The notes under the pieces were generated by a model. That model did not search any database. It was given only the letters and a program-made list of their open reading frames with translations, and was not told the DNA's origin. This document shows, in pieces, positions 1 to 9,041 of a stretch of 64,000 nt of DNA. Source of the stretch: DZBG01 sp049241565 (GTDB lineage: Bacteria > Bdellovibrionota > Bacteriovoracia > Bacteriovoracales > Bacteriovoracaceae); NCBI GenBank assembly GCA_049241565.1, contig JBMLQL010000016.1, positions 136,617-200,616 on the forward strand, written 5' to 3'. Numbering within the stretch: the stretch's first letter is position 1; every line of letters begins with the position of its first letter. The position numbers and the translations under genes are program-made.

Positions 1-1176
1 GTAATCGAGAATCTTGGCGTGTTTCTTTGGATCGGCTTCTTCATCCATCCAGAACTCTTTAGAAACTTTAAGCATTCTATCCACAATATCATTCATCTTT
101 TTGAGCTCAGATTCAGCTTGAGCGATAGAAGCGGCTGGAAGCATATTGCTTGGGTCACCAAGCATAAGAAGATGGGGAGTTTCTTTGACGTCTCTATCAG
201 GGGTAATCTTAGTCACAAAGGCTGCTAATTGATTAATGAATGGAATAAACAAGATTGTCGCTGAAAGGTTAAAAAGTGTGTGAGCAAGGGCAATATGTTG
301 AGCTACATAAGGAACTGACCCATCTTCCGCCACAAAGCGTGGATCAAGAGGAATCAGTGAGTCTACTAATTTAAAATAGTAAGGAAGAATGGTAAGCATC
401 ACAAAAACCCCAAAGAGGTTAAAGCAAGCATGAGCTCTCGCGGCACGCTTAGCGTTCACATTGGCCCCTACTGAAGCTAAGATAGCTGTAATAGTTGTTC
501 CAATATTTTCTCCAAGCACAAGAGAAATGGCTGTGTGGTAAGGAATAACTCCTGAAGTCGCTAAGGCCATTGTAATCCCGAGCATGGCCGATGAAGACTG
601 AACAATCATCGTTAGCAAACATCCCATCAAGATGGATGCGATATAGGCTCCATAGTGTTCGCCCGAGAAATAAGCAATTGAATCTAAAAAAGCTTGATTA
701 TCACGAAGTGGGACAAAAGCAGCCGACATTGTCTGAAGACCGAGAAAAACTAGTCCTACTCCAAGAACGGCCTTTCCAATATGCTGCCATCTCTCTGATT
801 TTGAAAATAGACCTGGAATAAATCCAAGACCCACTAGAAGAAGACCGTATTTATCTACCTTAATCGAAATGATCCACCCTGTGATTGTCGTTCCGATATT
901 GGCCCCAAAGATGACTCCAATGGCCTGAGTAAGAGACATAAGTCCAGCATTCACAAATCCAACAGTCATCACCGTCGTGACTGAAGACGACTGAATAATA
1001 CAAGTGACTAGAAGACCAATACCTACCGCCATAAAACGGTTGGATGTTAGTGAATTAATGATTTTCCTGATGGCATCCCCTGCGATGGCCTGAAGACCAT
1101 CGGACATGAATTTCATCCCGAAAAAGAAGATCCCGAGCCCACCCAGCAGCGTGTAGATAATGTTAAATGCTTCCAT
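1..1176 (-). CDS. Na/Pi cotransporter family protein (NptA/PNaS type), C-terminus cut by window edge
   Basis: Inner-membrane transporter of the sodium:phosphate cotransporter II family. I translated 392 residues from an ATG at 1174-1176 to the window edge with no stop. The family's duplicated core is clear: two QSSS motifs (about residues 62 and 193), each followed by a GxNIGTT motif, within runs of hydrophobic helices. After the last membrane segment (about residue 320) the protein turns polar, as expected for the cytoplasmic PhoU-like helical domain bacterial members carry; that part is mostly outside the window. Bacterial members are thought to move phosphate or related anions with Na+; the substrate here is not readable. 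The start lies 8 bp after the small membrane gene at 1185-1442, so the two are probably cotranscribed. Confidence 0.9.
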   Translation of the reverse strand, partial: MEAFNIIYTLLGGLGIFFFGMKFMSDGLQAIAGDAIRKIINSLTSNRFMAVGIGLLVTCIIQSSSVTTVMTVGFVNAGLMSLTQAIGVIFGANIGTTITGWIISIKVDKYGLLLVGLGFIPGLFSKSERWQHIGKAVLGVGLVFLGLQTMSAAFVPLRDNQAFLDSIAYFSGEHYGAYIASILMGCLLTMIVQSSSAMLGITMALATSGVIPYHTAISLVLGENIGTTITAILASVGANVNAKRAARAHACFNLFGVFVMLTILPYYFKLVDSLIPLDPRFVAEDGSVPYVAQHIALAHTLFNLSATILFIPFINQLAAFVTKITPDRDVKETPHLLMLGDPSNMLPAASIAQAESELKKMNDIVDRMLKVSKEFWMDEEADPKKHAKILDY

Positions 1177-1184
1177 AAACCCCT

Positions 1185-1442
1185 TTAATCAACCCAACTC
1201 GCAAACCAGATTGGGATTAAAATGTAGAGAATCGTGTCTCTAATAAGATAGAACAAAAAGAAATAAACGAAGGCCTTTGGCCCTTTAAGAAACAGTCCTT
1301 CAAGGCCTAAGTATTGAGCTTTTTTTGACATCGCCACCATGAATTTGGTTTTTCCATAATGCTTTACAAAAAAAGTGGCGGCTCCATCTACCCGGCGATC
1401 AAACCAGAGAAACGGCTCCTTAACCTTGGCAAGAATTGACAT
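1185..1442 (-). CDS. small membrane protein of unknown function
   Basis: 85-residue protein with no family I recognise. The ATG at 1440-1442 is preferred over an upstream in-frame start at 1472 because GAGGAA lies 7 bases before it. The N-terminal half is basic and amphipathic; the C-terminal third is one long hydrophobic stretch rich in F, L, I and Y (about residues 55-82), likely one or two membrane helices, ending WVD. It precedes the Na/Pi cotransporter by 8 bp on the same strand, so it may be a small accessory of that transporter. That link rests on position only. Confidence 0.7.
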   Translation of the reverse strand: MSILAKVKEPFLWFDRRVDGAATFFVKHYGKTKFMVAMSKKAQYLGLEGLFLKGPKAFVYFFLFYLIRDTILYILIPIWFASWVD

Positions 1443-1599
1443 AGTGTTCCTCAAACGATGGAAGAATAACAAAACTGAATTAATGCTTCTGTTAAGATTA
1501 AGTCAAGAAAAAGCCCGGGGCCAAATAAATTAAGTCTAAGTAACGTCTCAATATTTCTCAGCTTTATGACATTTTGGTGACAATTTATTAAGTTCACCT

Positions 1600-1608
1600 T
1601 GTTAGCAT
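1600..1608 (+). promoter_or_regulatory. extended -10 promoter of the heme operon
   Basis: TG (1600-1601), one base, then TAGCAT (1603-1608): an extended -10. The hexamer ends 8 bases before the hemA ATG at 1617 and no Shine-Dalgarno lies between, so the message may be leaderless. No convincing -35 is visible, which an extended -10 can tolerate. Confidence 0.4.
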
Positions 1609-1616
1609 GAATCCAT

Positions 1617-2549
1617 ATGTTAGACACACTCAGACTTTGGAATTTCGGTTCCGGAGTTACACCAGCTATTCAAGATTTAGGGCGCTTTTTTGTGCTCTCT
1701 ACTTGTCAGCGCTCTTTAGTGCTGAGTGCCGGTGATCTGCCGTTCCAGCAGGAAACTCTGCCCAAGCATGAGTATCTTGAAGGGGAAGAAGCCTATACTT
1801 ATCTTCTTGAAACAATCTGCGGTCTTAAAAGTAAGCTTATTGGTGAGAACGAGATTGTGGGGCAATTCAAAGAAGCTTATAAAATTTTTGCCGCTTCTAC
1901 TCTGAAAGACACTCGCCTTTTAGTCATTCTTGAAAAACTTTTTAAAGATGCTAAGGATATTCGCACTGAGTACCTGATCGGAATCTCTCAGAAGACCTAT
2001 GCCTCTCTGACTCGTAAACATTTCATCGGACGCCTTAAAGCCCCTCATATTGTGATTCTTGGCTCTGGCGCTCTGGCGGAAGATCTGATTAATCAGTTTA
2101 AGAAAAAAGCCCAAGTTTCTCTTTGTGCTCGTAATTCTGCACGAGTTCAAGAGCTGGCCGATCTCCACGGGATTAATATCATTGATTGGAATCTCCGTGA
2201 GGAGCTTCATACTCATCCCTTTATTGCTAATACTATCGGCTTTGAAGGCACACTTCTCACTCAAGACTTCTTTGATCTATGGGCCCAAACTCACTCAGAG
2301 AGACTTTTTGTTGATCTGAGTGGTCCTTCAACGATTCAGACTTTCCTTGGTTTTGATGATGGTGTGGTTCGTTTAGATGATATTTTCAACGAAGGCGCTA
2401 TCGTTGAGTCACAAAAACAACTTCAAATTGAACTGGCCCGTTCTGCTATGATCGAGCGAGCCTCGCGTCGCCGCGATCTTTTGAGTCAAAAAAAGCTTGG
2501 AATGAAGCTTGGGACTCCTCATTCTGTCTCGGATATGAGATACCTCTAG
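1617..2549 (+). CDS. hemA: glutamyl-tRNA reductase-like protein (short HemA)
   Basis: First step of C5 tetrapyrrole synthesis: NADPH reduction of glutamyl-tRNA to glutamate-1-semialdehyde. Seen: the catalytic-cysteine segment VLSTCQR (about residues 26-32), the GLKSKLIGENEIVGQ segment matching the family's GLxSxxxGExQIxGQ, and a Rossmann stretch ILGSGALAEDL (about 144-154). It is short, 310 residues against roughly 420 in typical HemA: the N-terminus before the STC motif and the C-terminal dimerisation domain are reduced. The usual STCNR reads STCQR. The reading frame is intact and it starts a run of heme genes, so it is probably functional. hemC follows after 6 bp. Confidence 0.85.
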   Translation: MLDTLRLWNFGSGVTPAIQDLGRFFVLSTCQRSLVLSAGDLPFQQETLPKHEYLEGEEAYTYLLETICGLKSKLIGENEIVGQFKEAYKIFAASTLKDTRLLVILEKLFKDAKDIRTEYLIGISQKTYASLTRKHFIGRLKAPHIVILGSGALAEDLINQFKKKAQVSLCARNSARVQELADLHGINIIDWNLREELHTHPFIANTIGFEGTLLTQDFFDLWAQTHSERLFVDLSGPSTIQTFLGFDDGVVRLDDIFNEGAIVESQKQLQIELARSAMIERASRRRDLLSQKKLGMKLGTPHSVSDMRYL

Positions 2550-2555
2550 TCACTT

Positions 2556-4109
2556 ATGAAAACATTCAAAATCGGTACTCGCGGGTCACTCCTCGCTGTC
2601 ACTCAGTCTTCACTCATTTTAAATGAGCTCGAGAAAATCTCTGGCCATCGATTTGAGTTAGTCAAAATCAAAACTCAAGGTGATGAAATTACCAACAAGC
2701 CCTTATGGCAACTTGAAGGTAAAGATTTTTTCACAAAAGAACTTGATGAGGCCCTACTCTCTGGAGCAGTTGATCTTGTTGTTCACTCTTATAAAGATTT
2801 AGGTTCTGTTCGTCCTGAAGGGATTGAACTGGCGGCCATCACTGAGCGCCGATTTGCTCATGATATTCTTTTTATCAATAAAGATTCTATTCCTAAGTTA
2901 AAAAACTGGTCGGGAGTTTTTAAAATTGGAACCTCATCTCCACGCCGTATCGTTAATATCACAAAATCAATCGCCAGCTATATCCCTCACTTTAGTGAGA
3001 ATAATATTAAGATTGAATGTGAGATGCTTCGTGGGAATGTAAATACTCGCTTAGGAAAACTCAAAAACAATCAATACGATGCTATTATTCTCGCTCTCGC
3101 AGGGATTGAGCGTCTGGCCCATACTGAAGAATCAAAAAAAGAACTATCAGAACTTTTAAGTGGAATGAATTATATGATTCTTCCTCAAAGTGCCTTTCCC
3201 TCGGCTGCTTCTCAAGGTGCCCTTGGTATTGAAACCTATGCTCACAGAAACGATAACGGAGAACTAAAATCCTATATCAATAAGCTTTTCCACGCTCCAA
3301 CCGGAGAAGAAGTAAAACGTGAGAGAGAAGCCTTTAAAAGTTATGGTGGTGGCTGCCATCTTGCGGTTGGAATTCATGTCAAAAAAGTAAAAGATTTTTA
3401 TCTACATATCCACTCAGGTGAAGTGGATGGAAAAAGAATTGAGAAAAAATATCTTGAAGGGGCCCAGGACTTCACAGGAAAATTTAATAAGATTTTTGTT
3501 GGACTTCCTCAGACTAAAATTACTGGGGCCGTCACTGATGAATATCTAGATAAAAAACCAGTGATTAATCATTTTGAAAGTTCGGGCAAGCATCTGTTTG
3601 TGACTTCTAAGCATACTCTTGAAAACCTAAGTCAAAACCATCCTGAGAAGGCCCAAGGTCTCTGGGCCGCGGGAACAAAAACCTGGAAAGAGCTCGTTAA
3701 GGCCGGTCATTGGGTTAACGGATGTTCGGATTCTCTAGGAGTCCAGGACCTAGAGATGGTTAAAACATCTCTTGCTCTTCAGATTATTCATCCAAAACTG
3801 GATGGGTCTTGGATTGTACTCTCTCACACTGAAGCGGAATCTCCTCTTGGAAAAGTTATTCCAAGTTATGATCGTATCCCTACCAAGACCGAAGAATCCT
3901 GGAAGAGTGATCTTCTCTCAGCTGAGGCCTATTTTTGGACAAGTTTTCCCCAGTATCAACATTATGTCGAAGCTTTCCCTGAAATTCGGCCCAAGTCTCA
4001 CTTTTGTGGACTTGGAAAAACATATGATGAGTTTTATAAAGCAGGAATATCGATCCATCCTCTCGCAGGTATGGATCAAATCAATTCATTATTAAAGGTA
4101 AATTTATGA
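2556..4109 (+). CDS. hemC: hydroxymethylbilane synthase fused to a HemD-like (uroporphyrinogen-III synthase) domain
   Basis: Residues 1 to about 310 are porphobilinogen deaminase, which builds hydroxymethylbilane from four porphobilinogens. Seen: KIGTRGSLLAVTQ at the N-terminus, VHSYKDL near 77, GTSSPRR near 125, and the GGGC segment whose Cys (residue 267) should carry the dipyrromethane cofactor. From about residue 340 a second domain of some 180 residues has the layout of uroporphyrinogen-III synthase (FVTSKHTLENL, GLWAAGTKTWKEL, GCSDSLG), which closes the tetrapyrrole ring. HemD is very divergent as a family, so the fusion call is moderately firm. At 517 residues it is far longer than HemC alone (about 310). 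Its stop overlaps the hemL start (ATGA). Confidence 0.9.
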   Translation: MKTFKIGTRGSLLAVTQSSLILNELEKISGHRFELVKIKTQGDEITNKPLWQLEGKDFFTKELDEALLSGAVDLVVHSYKDLGSVRPEGIELAAITERRFAHDILFINKDSIPKLKNWSGVFKIGTSSPRRIVNITKSIASYIPHFSENNIKIECEMLRGNVNTRLGKLKNNQYDAIILALAGIERLAHTEESKKELSELLSGMNYMILPQSAFPSAASQGALGIETYAHRNDNGELKSYINKLFHAPTGEEVKREREAFKSYGGGCHLAVGIHVKKVKDFYLHIHSGEVDGKRIEKKYLEGAQDFTGKFNKIFVGLPQTKITGAVTDEYLDKKPVINHFESSGKHLFVTSKHTLENLSQNHPEKAQGLWAAGTKTWKELVKAGHWVNGCSDSLGVQDLEMVKTSLALQIIHPKLDGSWIVLSHTEAESPLGKVIPSYDRIPTKTEESWKSDLLSAEAYFWTSFPQYQHYVEAFPEIRPKSHFCGLGKTYDEFYKAGISIHPLAGMDQINSLLKVNL

Positions 4110-5371
4110 GCTTAACGTCTGAGCAACTTTTCGAAAAATCTCTTAAATACGTTCCAGGTGGAGTTCACTCACCAGTTCGAAGCTTTAAAGGTCTTCATAC
4201 AACTCCTCGCTTTATTAAAAGTGCTAAGGGAGCCTATATAACGGATGAAGATAACAAAACTTATGTGGATTTTTGTATGAGTTTTGGCCCAATGATTTTA
4301 GGTCACCAAGATCAGGACGTAAAAGAGGCCATCACTCGCGCTCTCGATAATGGTTGGACTTATGGAGCTTGTGAAAAATACTCTCTTGAGCTGGCAGAAT
4401 TTATCGTTAATAAGATCGACTTCATTGATCAAATCCGTTTTACAAGTTCAGGAACTGAAGCTGTGATGACGGCTGTTCGACTGGCCCGCGGTTACACTGG
4501 CAAAAATAAAATCGTTAAATTCAATGGCTGCTATCATGGACATCTTGATGCCATGTTAATTAAAGCCGGATCTGGTCTAGCAGGAACAGCCGAGGCCAGT
4601 ACAAAGGGTATCACTCAAGAGATGGCCTCAAATACACTTATTTGCGAACTTGGAGATCTAGAATCCGTGAAAGAAATTTTTGCTGTTCACGGTAAAGATA
4701 TTGCCGCCATTTTTATTGAGCCACTTCCGGCCAATAACGGACTTCTTGTTCAAGATCTTGCCTTCCTTCAAGGTCTTCGTGATATTTGTACTAAACACAA
4801 TGCTCTTCTTGTTTTTGATGAAGTGATCTCAGGATTTAGAATGGCCTTCGGCGGAATGGCCGAAGTGACAAAGATTTATCCAGATATCGTGACCTATGGA
4901 AAAATTATTGGTGGTGGAATGCCAGTTGGTGCCATTGCCGCAAAACGCGAAATCATGGAACACCTGGCCCCTCTAGGTCCTGTTTATCAAGCAGGAACGC
5001 TTTCAGGAAACCCTGTGGCCATGACAGCAGGATTAACTAGTCTGAAAAAACTTACTCCTGCGGCCTATACTCAACTTGAAAATCAAACTTTAAAGATTGC
5101 TTCTCTTTTTAAAGAGTGGGGAGCCGCTCACGGGTTTGCCGACTATAATATTCTGTCTAAAGGCTCTTTATTCTGGGCCGTTCCGTCTCATGAGCAATTT
5201 AATAATATCAAACATATTCCTAGTAATTTAAATGAAAGATTTCATGAACTTTTCAAAGTCTTTTTAAATAAGGGAATCTATCTCGCTCCTAACGCATGGG
5301 AAGTGGGCTTTGTGAGTCTTGCTCACGACGATAAAGTCATCGAGGATCTTAAAAATAAATTATGGAATTAA
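4106..5371 (+). CDS. hemL: glutamate-1-semialdehyde 2,1-aminomutase
   Basis: PLP enzyme converting glutamate-1-semialdehyde to 5-aminolevulinate, the second C5-pathway step. Seen: PGGVHSPVRSF near the N-terminus, SSGTEAVMTAVRLAR (about 114-128), the PLP-contacting FDEVISGFR (Asp 238) and the Schiff-base Lys 266 in TYGKIIGGGMP. Length 421 is normal. The start overlaps the hemC stop by 4 bp and the gene ends 10 bp inside the histidine kinase gene, so translation of the operon is tightly coupled. With HemA alongside, 5-aminolevulinate is made from glutamyl-tRNA and not from glycine. Confidence 0.97.
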   Translation: MSLTSEQLFEKSLKYVPGGVHSPVRSFKGLHTTPRFIKSAKGAYITDEDNKTYVDFCMSFGPMILGHQDQDVKEAITRALDNGWTYGACEKYSLELAEFIVNKIDFIDQIRFTSSGTEAVMTAVRLARGYTGKNKIVKFNGCYHGHLDAMLIKAGSGLAGTAEASTKGITQEMASNTLICELGDLESVKEIFAVHGKDIAAIFIEPLPANNGLLVQDLAFLQGLRDICTKHNALLVFDEVISGFRMAFGGMAEVTKIYPDIVTYGKIIGGGMPVGAIAAKREIMEHLAPLGPVYQAGTLSGNPVAMTAGLTSLKKLTPAAYTQLENQTLKIASLFKEWGAAHGFADYNILSKGSLFWAVPSHEQFNNIKHIPSNLNERFHELFKVFLNKGIYLAPNAWEVGFVSLAHDDKVIEDLKNKLWN

Positions 5372-6282
5372 ACCGCACGCTACGCTGGTTCTATATTCTC
5401 ACCGCCCTTTGGGTTGTTTCTCTCTTAGGCCTAGGGAGTTGGTGGCTATATCTTGTTTTTAAACTCCACACTGTTGTCAAAAAATTAAATCTTCCAACTC
5501 TGGCTTCAGAAAGTAGTTTTCTGAATATGATTAAATGGGAAGGGACTTTCTTTTTTATCTTTCTTGTTTTTTTAGGAGTCTCTCTTTTCATTCTCTATTT
5601 TAGAGACATGAAAAAGACCAAGGCCATTGGAGCTTTCTTCGCCTCTCTTTCTCATGAACTTAAAACTCCCCTGGCCAGTATGCGCCTTCAAGCAGAAGTG
5701 ATTAAAGATCTCATCGATGATGAGTCCCATGATCATGAACAACTCTCAGGACTAACCACTCGCTTAATTGAAGATACCTATAAATTTGAAAGTGAGCTTG
5801 AAAAGAGCCTGCAACTTGCAAGGATTGAGCAAGACGGGACTCTCAATCTCTCTCCTATTCAAATTGAGCGCCTTATCAAAAGACAACAGCAAAAAATACC
5901 AAACGCACTCTCTATTTCTATTAAGGCCCAAGTCAAAGAAGTCATGGCCGATGAAATGGCCCTGAGTGTGATTCTTCGTAATCTTTTTGAGAATACTCTT
6001 CGCCATAATCCAGAATCTTCACAAGTTGAAATTTCAATTTCACAAGAAGGCCACTGGGCGGAAATTATCTATGATGATTTCGGAAAGAAGTTCCAAGGTG
6101 ATGCCACAAAGCTAGGGGATCTTTTTTATAAATTTGATTCGATAAAGGGATCAGGTATTGGTCTTTATCTTATCAAGCAACTGACTCGAAAAATGCGTGG
6201 TGAGTTCTACGTTCTCAATAGAGATCGTCTAAAATTTAGAATTCTTCTTCCTCTCACTGAAGGAGAACTAAGTGAACACTAA
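5362..6282 (+). CDS. sensor histidine kinase of the heme-operon two-component system
   Basis: Membrane histidine kinase of 306 residues. Two helices (about residues 9-33 and 61-80) bracket a periplasmic loop of only some 27 residues, too short for a classical ligand domain, so sensing may be in or near the membrane. The phospho-accepting His 98 lies in SHELKTPLASM. The ATPase domain has an N-box (RNLFENTLRHNP), a degenerate G1 box (DDFGKKF where DxGxG is usual) and a good G2 box GSGIGLYL. It overlaps hemL by 10 bp and the response regulator by 11 bp, so it belongs to the same transcript as hemACL and hemE. Confidence 0.92.
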   Translation: MELNRTLRWFYILTALWVVSLLGLGSWWLYLVFKLHTVVKKLNLPTLASESSFLNMIKWEGTFFFIFLVFLGVSLFILYFRDMKKTKAIGAFFASLSHELKTPLASMRLQAEVIKDLIDDESHDHEQLSGLTTRLIEDTYKFESELEKSLQLARIEQDGTLNLSPIQIERLIKRQQQKIPNALSISIKAQVKEVMADEMALSVILRNLFENTLRHNPESSQVEISISQEGHWAEIIYDDFGKKFQGDATKLGDLFYKFDSIKGSGIGLYLIKQLTRKMRGEFYVLNRDRLKFRILLPLTEGELSEH

Positions 6283-6979
6283 TTATTCAGTCCTTCTTAT
6301 TGAAGATGAACCCAATCTTGGAAAAACACTGAGAGATTATCTCAAAACAAAAAAATTCAATGTGTCTCTAGGAACAAGTGTGGCCGAAGGAAAACAAATG
6401 GCGGTGGAGATCCGACCCACTGTGGCCATTCTTGATATTGGTCTTCCTGATGGCTCTGGACTTGATCTGGCCCGTTTTCTTCGAGCTGAGTTTAAAGAAT
6501 GCGCTATTCTTTTTTGCTCGGCCCTTAATGACCCACTTTTAAAAGTAGAAGGCCTGGAGCTCGGGGCCGAAGATTATATCACAAAGCCCTTTGATTTGAG
6601 AGAACTCACTCTAAGACTAGAGAGGATTCTTAAAAATCGTCACCAGACCTATCTTAATCCTGATGAACTTATTTTTGGGAAACTTACATTTTGGCCTAAG
6701 CGCTTTGAGATTGGTGATGCCGATGGGAAAACTCTTTCTTTAGGACAAAAAGAATGCGCTATTCTTGAGCTTCTTCTGAGCAGAAAAAATGAAGTCGTCT
6801 CACGTGATGAGATGATTGAACAAATCTGGGGTGAAGATAGCTTTCCTACAAATAGAACTGTTGATAATTATATTGTTAAACTTAGAAAATGGACCGACTC
6901 AGATGAAACGGGAGTGATTAAAATTCAATCCATTCGTGGAATCGGTTATAAATTAGAACTAAAAGGAATTGAATCATGA
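6272..6979 (+). CDS. OmpR/PhoB-family response regulator
   Basis: Cognate regulator of the preceding kinase. The receiver domain (1 to about 120) has the acidic pair E11/D12, phospho-acceptor Asp 55 in AILDIGLPDGSG and Lys 105 in TKPFDL. The C-terminal half is a winged helix of the Trans_reg_C type, with RTVDNYIVKLRKW as recognition helix and a final IRGIGYKL. The GTG start is set by GGAGAA just upstream; it begins inside the kinase gene. Its stop overlaps the hemE start (ATGA), so kinase and regulator sit between hemL and hemE. The target promoter is unknown; autoregulation of the heme operon is a natural guess. Confidence 0.95.
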   Translation: MNTNYSVLLIEDEPNLGKTLRDYLKTKKFNVSLGTSVAEGKQMAVEIRPTVAILDIGLPDGSGLDLARFLRAEFKECAILFCSALNDPLLKVEGLELGAEDYITKPFDLRELTLRLERILKNRHQTYLNPDELIFGKLTFWPKRFEIGDADGKTLSLGQKECAILELLLSRKNEVVSRDEMIEQIWGEDSFPTNRTVDNYIVKLRKWTDSDETGVIKIQSIRGIGYKLELKGIES

Positions 6980-8001
6980 AAAATATTTTTGAAAAGAGAG
7001 GCGCCACTGTCCCTGTTTGGTTTATGAGACAGGCTGGAAGATATCACTCTCATTACCAAAATATTAAAAGACAGTCAGATTTTATGCGTATGTGTAAAAA
7101 TCCAGAGGAAGCCTGTGAAGTGACTTTAGGGCCAATCCAAGATTTTAAATTTAATGCTGCTATCTTATTTTCTGATCTACTTTTCCCATTAGAGCATCTT
7201 GGTATGGACCTGGTTTATAATCCTGGGCCTCAGTTAGGGTGGAGACTTGAAACAGCAAATGATCTTAAAAGATTTAAAGTTTCAACTCCGGCAAAAGATT
7301 TTTTTGCTTTCCAAGGTGCGGCTTCAAAACTCCTTAAGACTCGTCTCCCTGAAGATGTGACTCTTTTAGGTTTCGTAGGAGCTCCTTTTACTCTCTATGC
7401 CTACGCAGTTGAGGGATCTCATGCTGGAAACCTCGTCTCGACGAAGAAAGGTTTCTACGACGGACGTTATGAAGGATTTGTTAAAATTCTTTTCCCTGAG
7501 CTTCTTGAAGAAATGCTAACTCAAGCAAGAAATGGTGCTGATGCCATCGCTCTTTTTGATACGGCCGCTGGAGAATTATGTGCCGCCGATTTTAAAGAGT
7601 TTATCGTTCCACATTTAACTCATGTCATGACTGAGTTTAAAAAACGTTCTCCTCAGACAAAAATTATTTATTACTCGAAACATACTCAGTGGAATCACCT
7701 TCAACACTTAGATTTCACTCCAATTGATGTGATCGGTGTAGATTGGCGCTGTGATTTAGTTGAGATTCAATCAAAACTACCAAAGCATGTTTATATTCAG
7801 GGAAATATTGATCCCACATGGCTTCACCTTGATGGCGAAATCATGAGTAAAAAAATCCGTGCCTTCTACCAAGACCTCAAATCAAGGGGACTAGATATGT
7901 CACGCTGGATTTGCGGACTAGGACATGGAGTTCTGATTGAAACACCAGAAGAGAACGTCCGTAATGCCGTCAAAATTATTCAAACTGAGTTTAAAATCTA
8001 G
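6976..8001 (+). CDS. hemE: uroporphyrinogen decarboxylase
   Basis: Removes the four acetate carboxyls of uroporphyrinogen III to give coproporphyrinogen III. The N-terminal signature PVWFMRQAGRYH is almost the family consensus (MRQAGRY; the two Arg bind substrate carboxylates). FVGAPFTLYAYAVEG, ALFDTAAGELC and the C-terminal GLGHGVLIETPEENV are also characteristic. 341 residues is normal. Last gene of the hem run. It converges on the CpaF-like ATPase gene with a shared CTAG (7998-8001) that supplies both stop codons. Confidence 0.97.
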   Translation: MKNIFEKRGATVPVWFMRQAGRYHSHYQNIKRQSDFMRMCKNPEEACEVTLGPIQDFKFNAAILFSDLLFPLEHLGMDLVYNPGPQLGWRLETANDLKRFKVSTPAKDFFAFQGAASKLLKTRLPEDVTLLGFVGAPFTLYAYAVEGSHAGNLVSTKKGFYDGRYEGFVKILFPELLEEMLTQARNGADAIALFDTAAGELCAADFKEFIVPHLTHVMTEFKKRSPQTKIIYYSKHTQWNHLQHLDFTPIDVIGVDWRCDLVEIQSKLPKHVYIQGNIDPTWLHLDGEIMSKKIRAFYQDLKSRGLDMSRWICGLGHGVLIETPEENVRNAVKIIQTEFKI

Positions 8002-9038
8002 GTATTGAGGAAAAACTCTTTTGAGACTCCACCACTCTCAATAAGACGCTCAAAGCTTGCTGGGACAAGACCAGTAAGCTTAAACTCACCATTTTTAGTG
8101 GCCGCGAGGTCTTGCATTGTAATGCGCTCTCCTTCCATTCCCGTAATCTCTGTGATCTGAGAAATAAGGCGATTCCCATTTTTGTCACGCTTGATTTGAA
8201 CAATATAATCAATGGCCTCAGAGATTTGGTAGCGCAAAGCTTTAATTGGAAGGTCATATCCTGCGAGCATAAAAAGATTTTCAAGACGGATCATACATTC
8301 ACCAGGGGAGTTTGCATGGATAGAGGCAATCGTTCCCTCATGTCCTGTATTCATGGCCTGAAGTAAATCAAAGGCCTCAGCTCCTCTCACCTCGCCCACC
8401 ACAATACGATCTGGACGCATGCGAAGTGTATTTTTTACGAGGTCACGCTGAGTGAGTCCAATCATATCGCCAAATCCAGGCTTGGCCTCGAGACGAACGA
8501 CATTAGGTTGAGAGAGCTGCAACTCCCGAGTATCCTCAATGGTAATGATTCGATCTTTTTGAGAAATTTCTTGCAGCATAAGATTCATGAAAGTGGTTTT
8601 CCCCACCCCCGTTCCTCCGGCCACCATAATATTAAAACGCGCACGAATCATGGCCTTCAAAAGAGTCACCATTTGGGGACTCAGACCAAAGATTCCGGGA
8701 CTTCCCTCAAATGTCTTAATCGCTTTAGAGTACCGGCGAATCGTAATGGTATGACTTACTTTGGTATAATCTTTCGAGATAATATTAATACGACTTCCAT
8801 CTGGAAGATTTCCATCAAGAATCGGTGCGCCTGGGCCGAAGTCACGACGATTTGAAGCGGCCACATCTTGAACAAACTCTTCAATATCAGCATCACTCAC
8901 TGAAAAATCGAGACGAATGATTTCACCTTGAACCTCCACAAAGATGGCATCAGGTCTGTTAATAATAATCTCACTGATTCCAGCTTTTTTATTAAGATCA
9001 GCAATAAGTTGCCAAATTTTATTGGATGGATTGTTCAT
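7998..9038 (-). CDS. CpaF/TadA-type secretion ATPase (VirB11 superfamily)
   Basis: Hexameric secretion/pilus ATPase of the type II/IV superfamily, 346 residues. Seen: N-terminal domain with an SEIIINRPD segment as in CpaF; Walker A GGTGVGKT (about 141-148); Asp box ITIEDTRELQL (165-175); Walker B-like RIVVGEVRGAEA (211-222); His box TGHEGTIASIHA. It has no N-terminal FHA domain. A CpaF normally works with Tad inner-membrane and pilin proteins, none of which are in this window; the only close partner is the unknown gene 9042-9728, separated by 3 bp. It may serve a pilus or gliding apparatus encoded elsewhere. Confidence 0.93.
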   Translation of the reverse strand: MNNPSNKIWQLIADLNKKAGISEIIINRPDAIFVEVQGEIIRLDFSVSDADIEEFVQDVAASNRRDFGPGAPILDGNLPDGSRINIISKDYTKVSHTITIRRYSKAIKTFEGSPGIFGLSPQMVTLLKAMIRARFNIMVAGGTGVGKTTFMNLMLQEISQKDRIITIEDTRELQLSQPNVVRLEAKPGFGDMIGLTQRDLVKNTLRMRPDRIVVGEVRGAEAFDLLQAMNTGHEGTIASIHANSPGECMIRLENLFMLAGYDLPIKALRYQISEAIDYIVQIKRDKNGNRLISQITEITGMEGERITMQDLAATKNGEFKLTGLVPASFERLIESGGVSKEFFLNT

Positions 9039-9041
9039 AAA

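Noticed and set aside
1607..1640. ATG at 1607 as an alternative start upstream of hemA
   Set aside because: It is in a different reading frame from hemA and gives no recognisable protein.
1920..2264. 114-codon open frame antisense to hemA
   Set aside because: It lies entirely inside hemA, has no ribosome site and no recognisable protein features.
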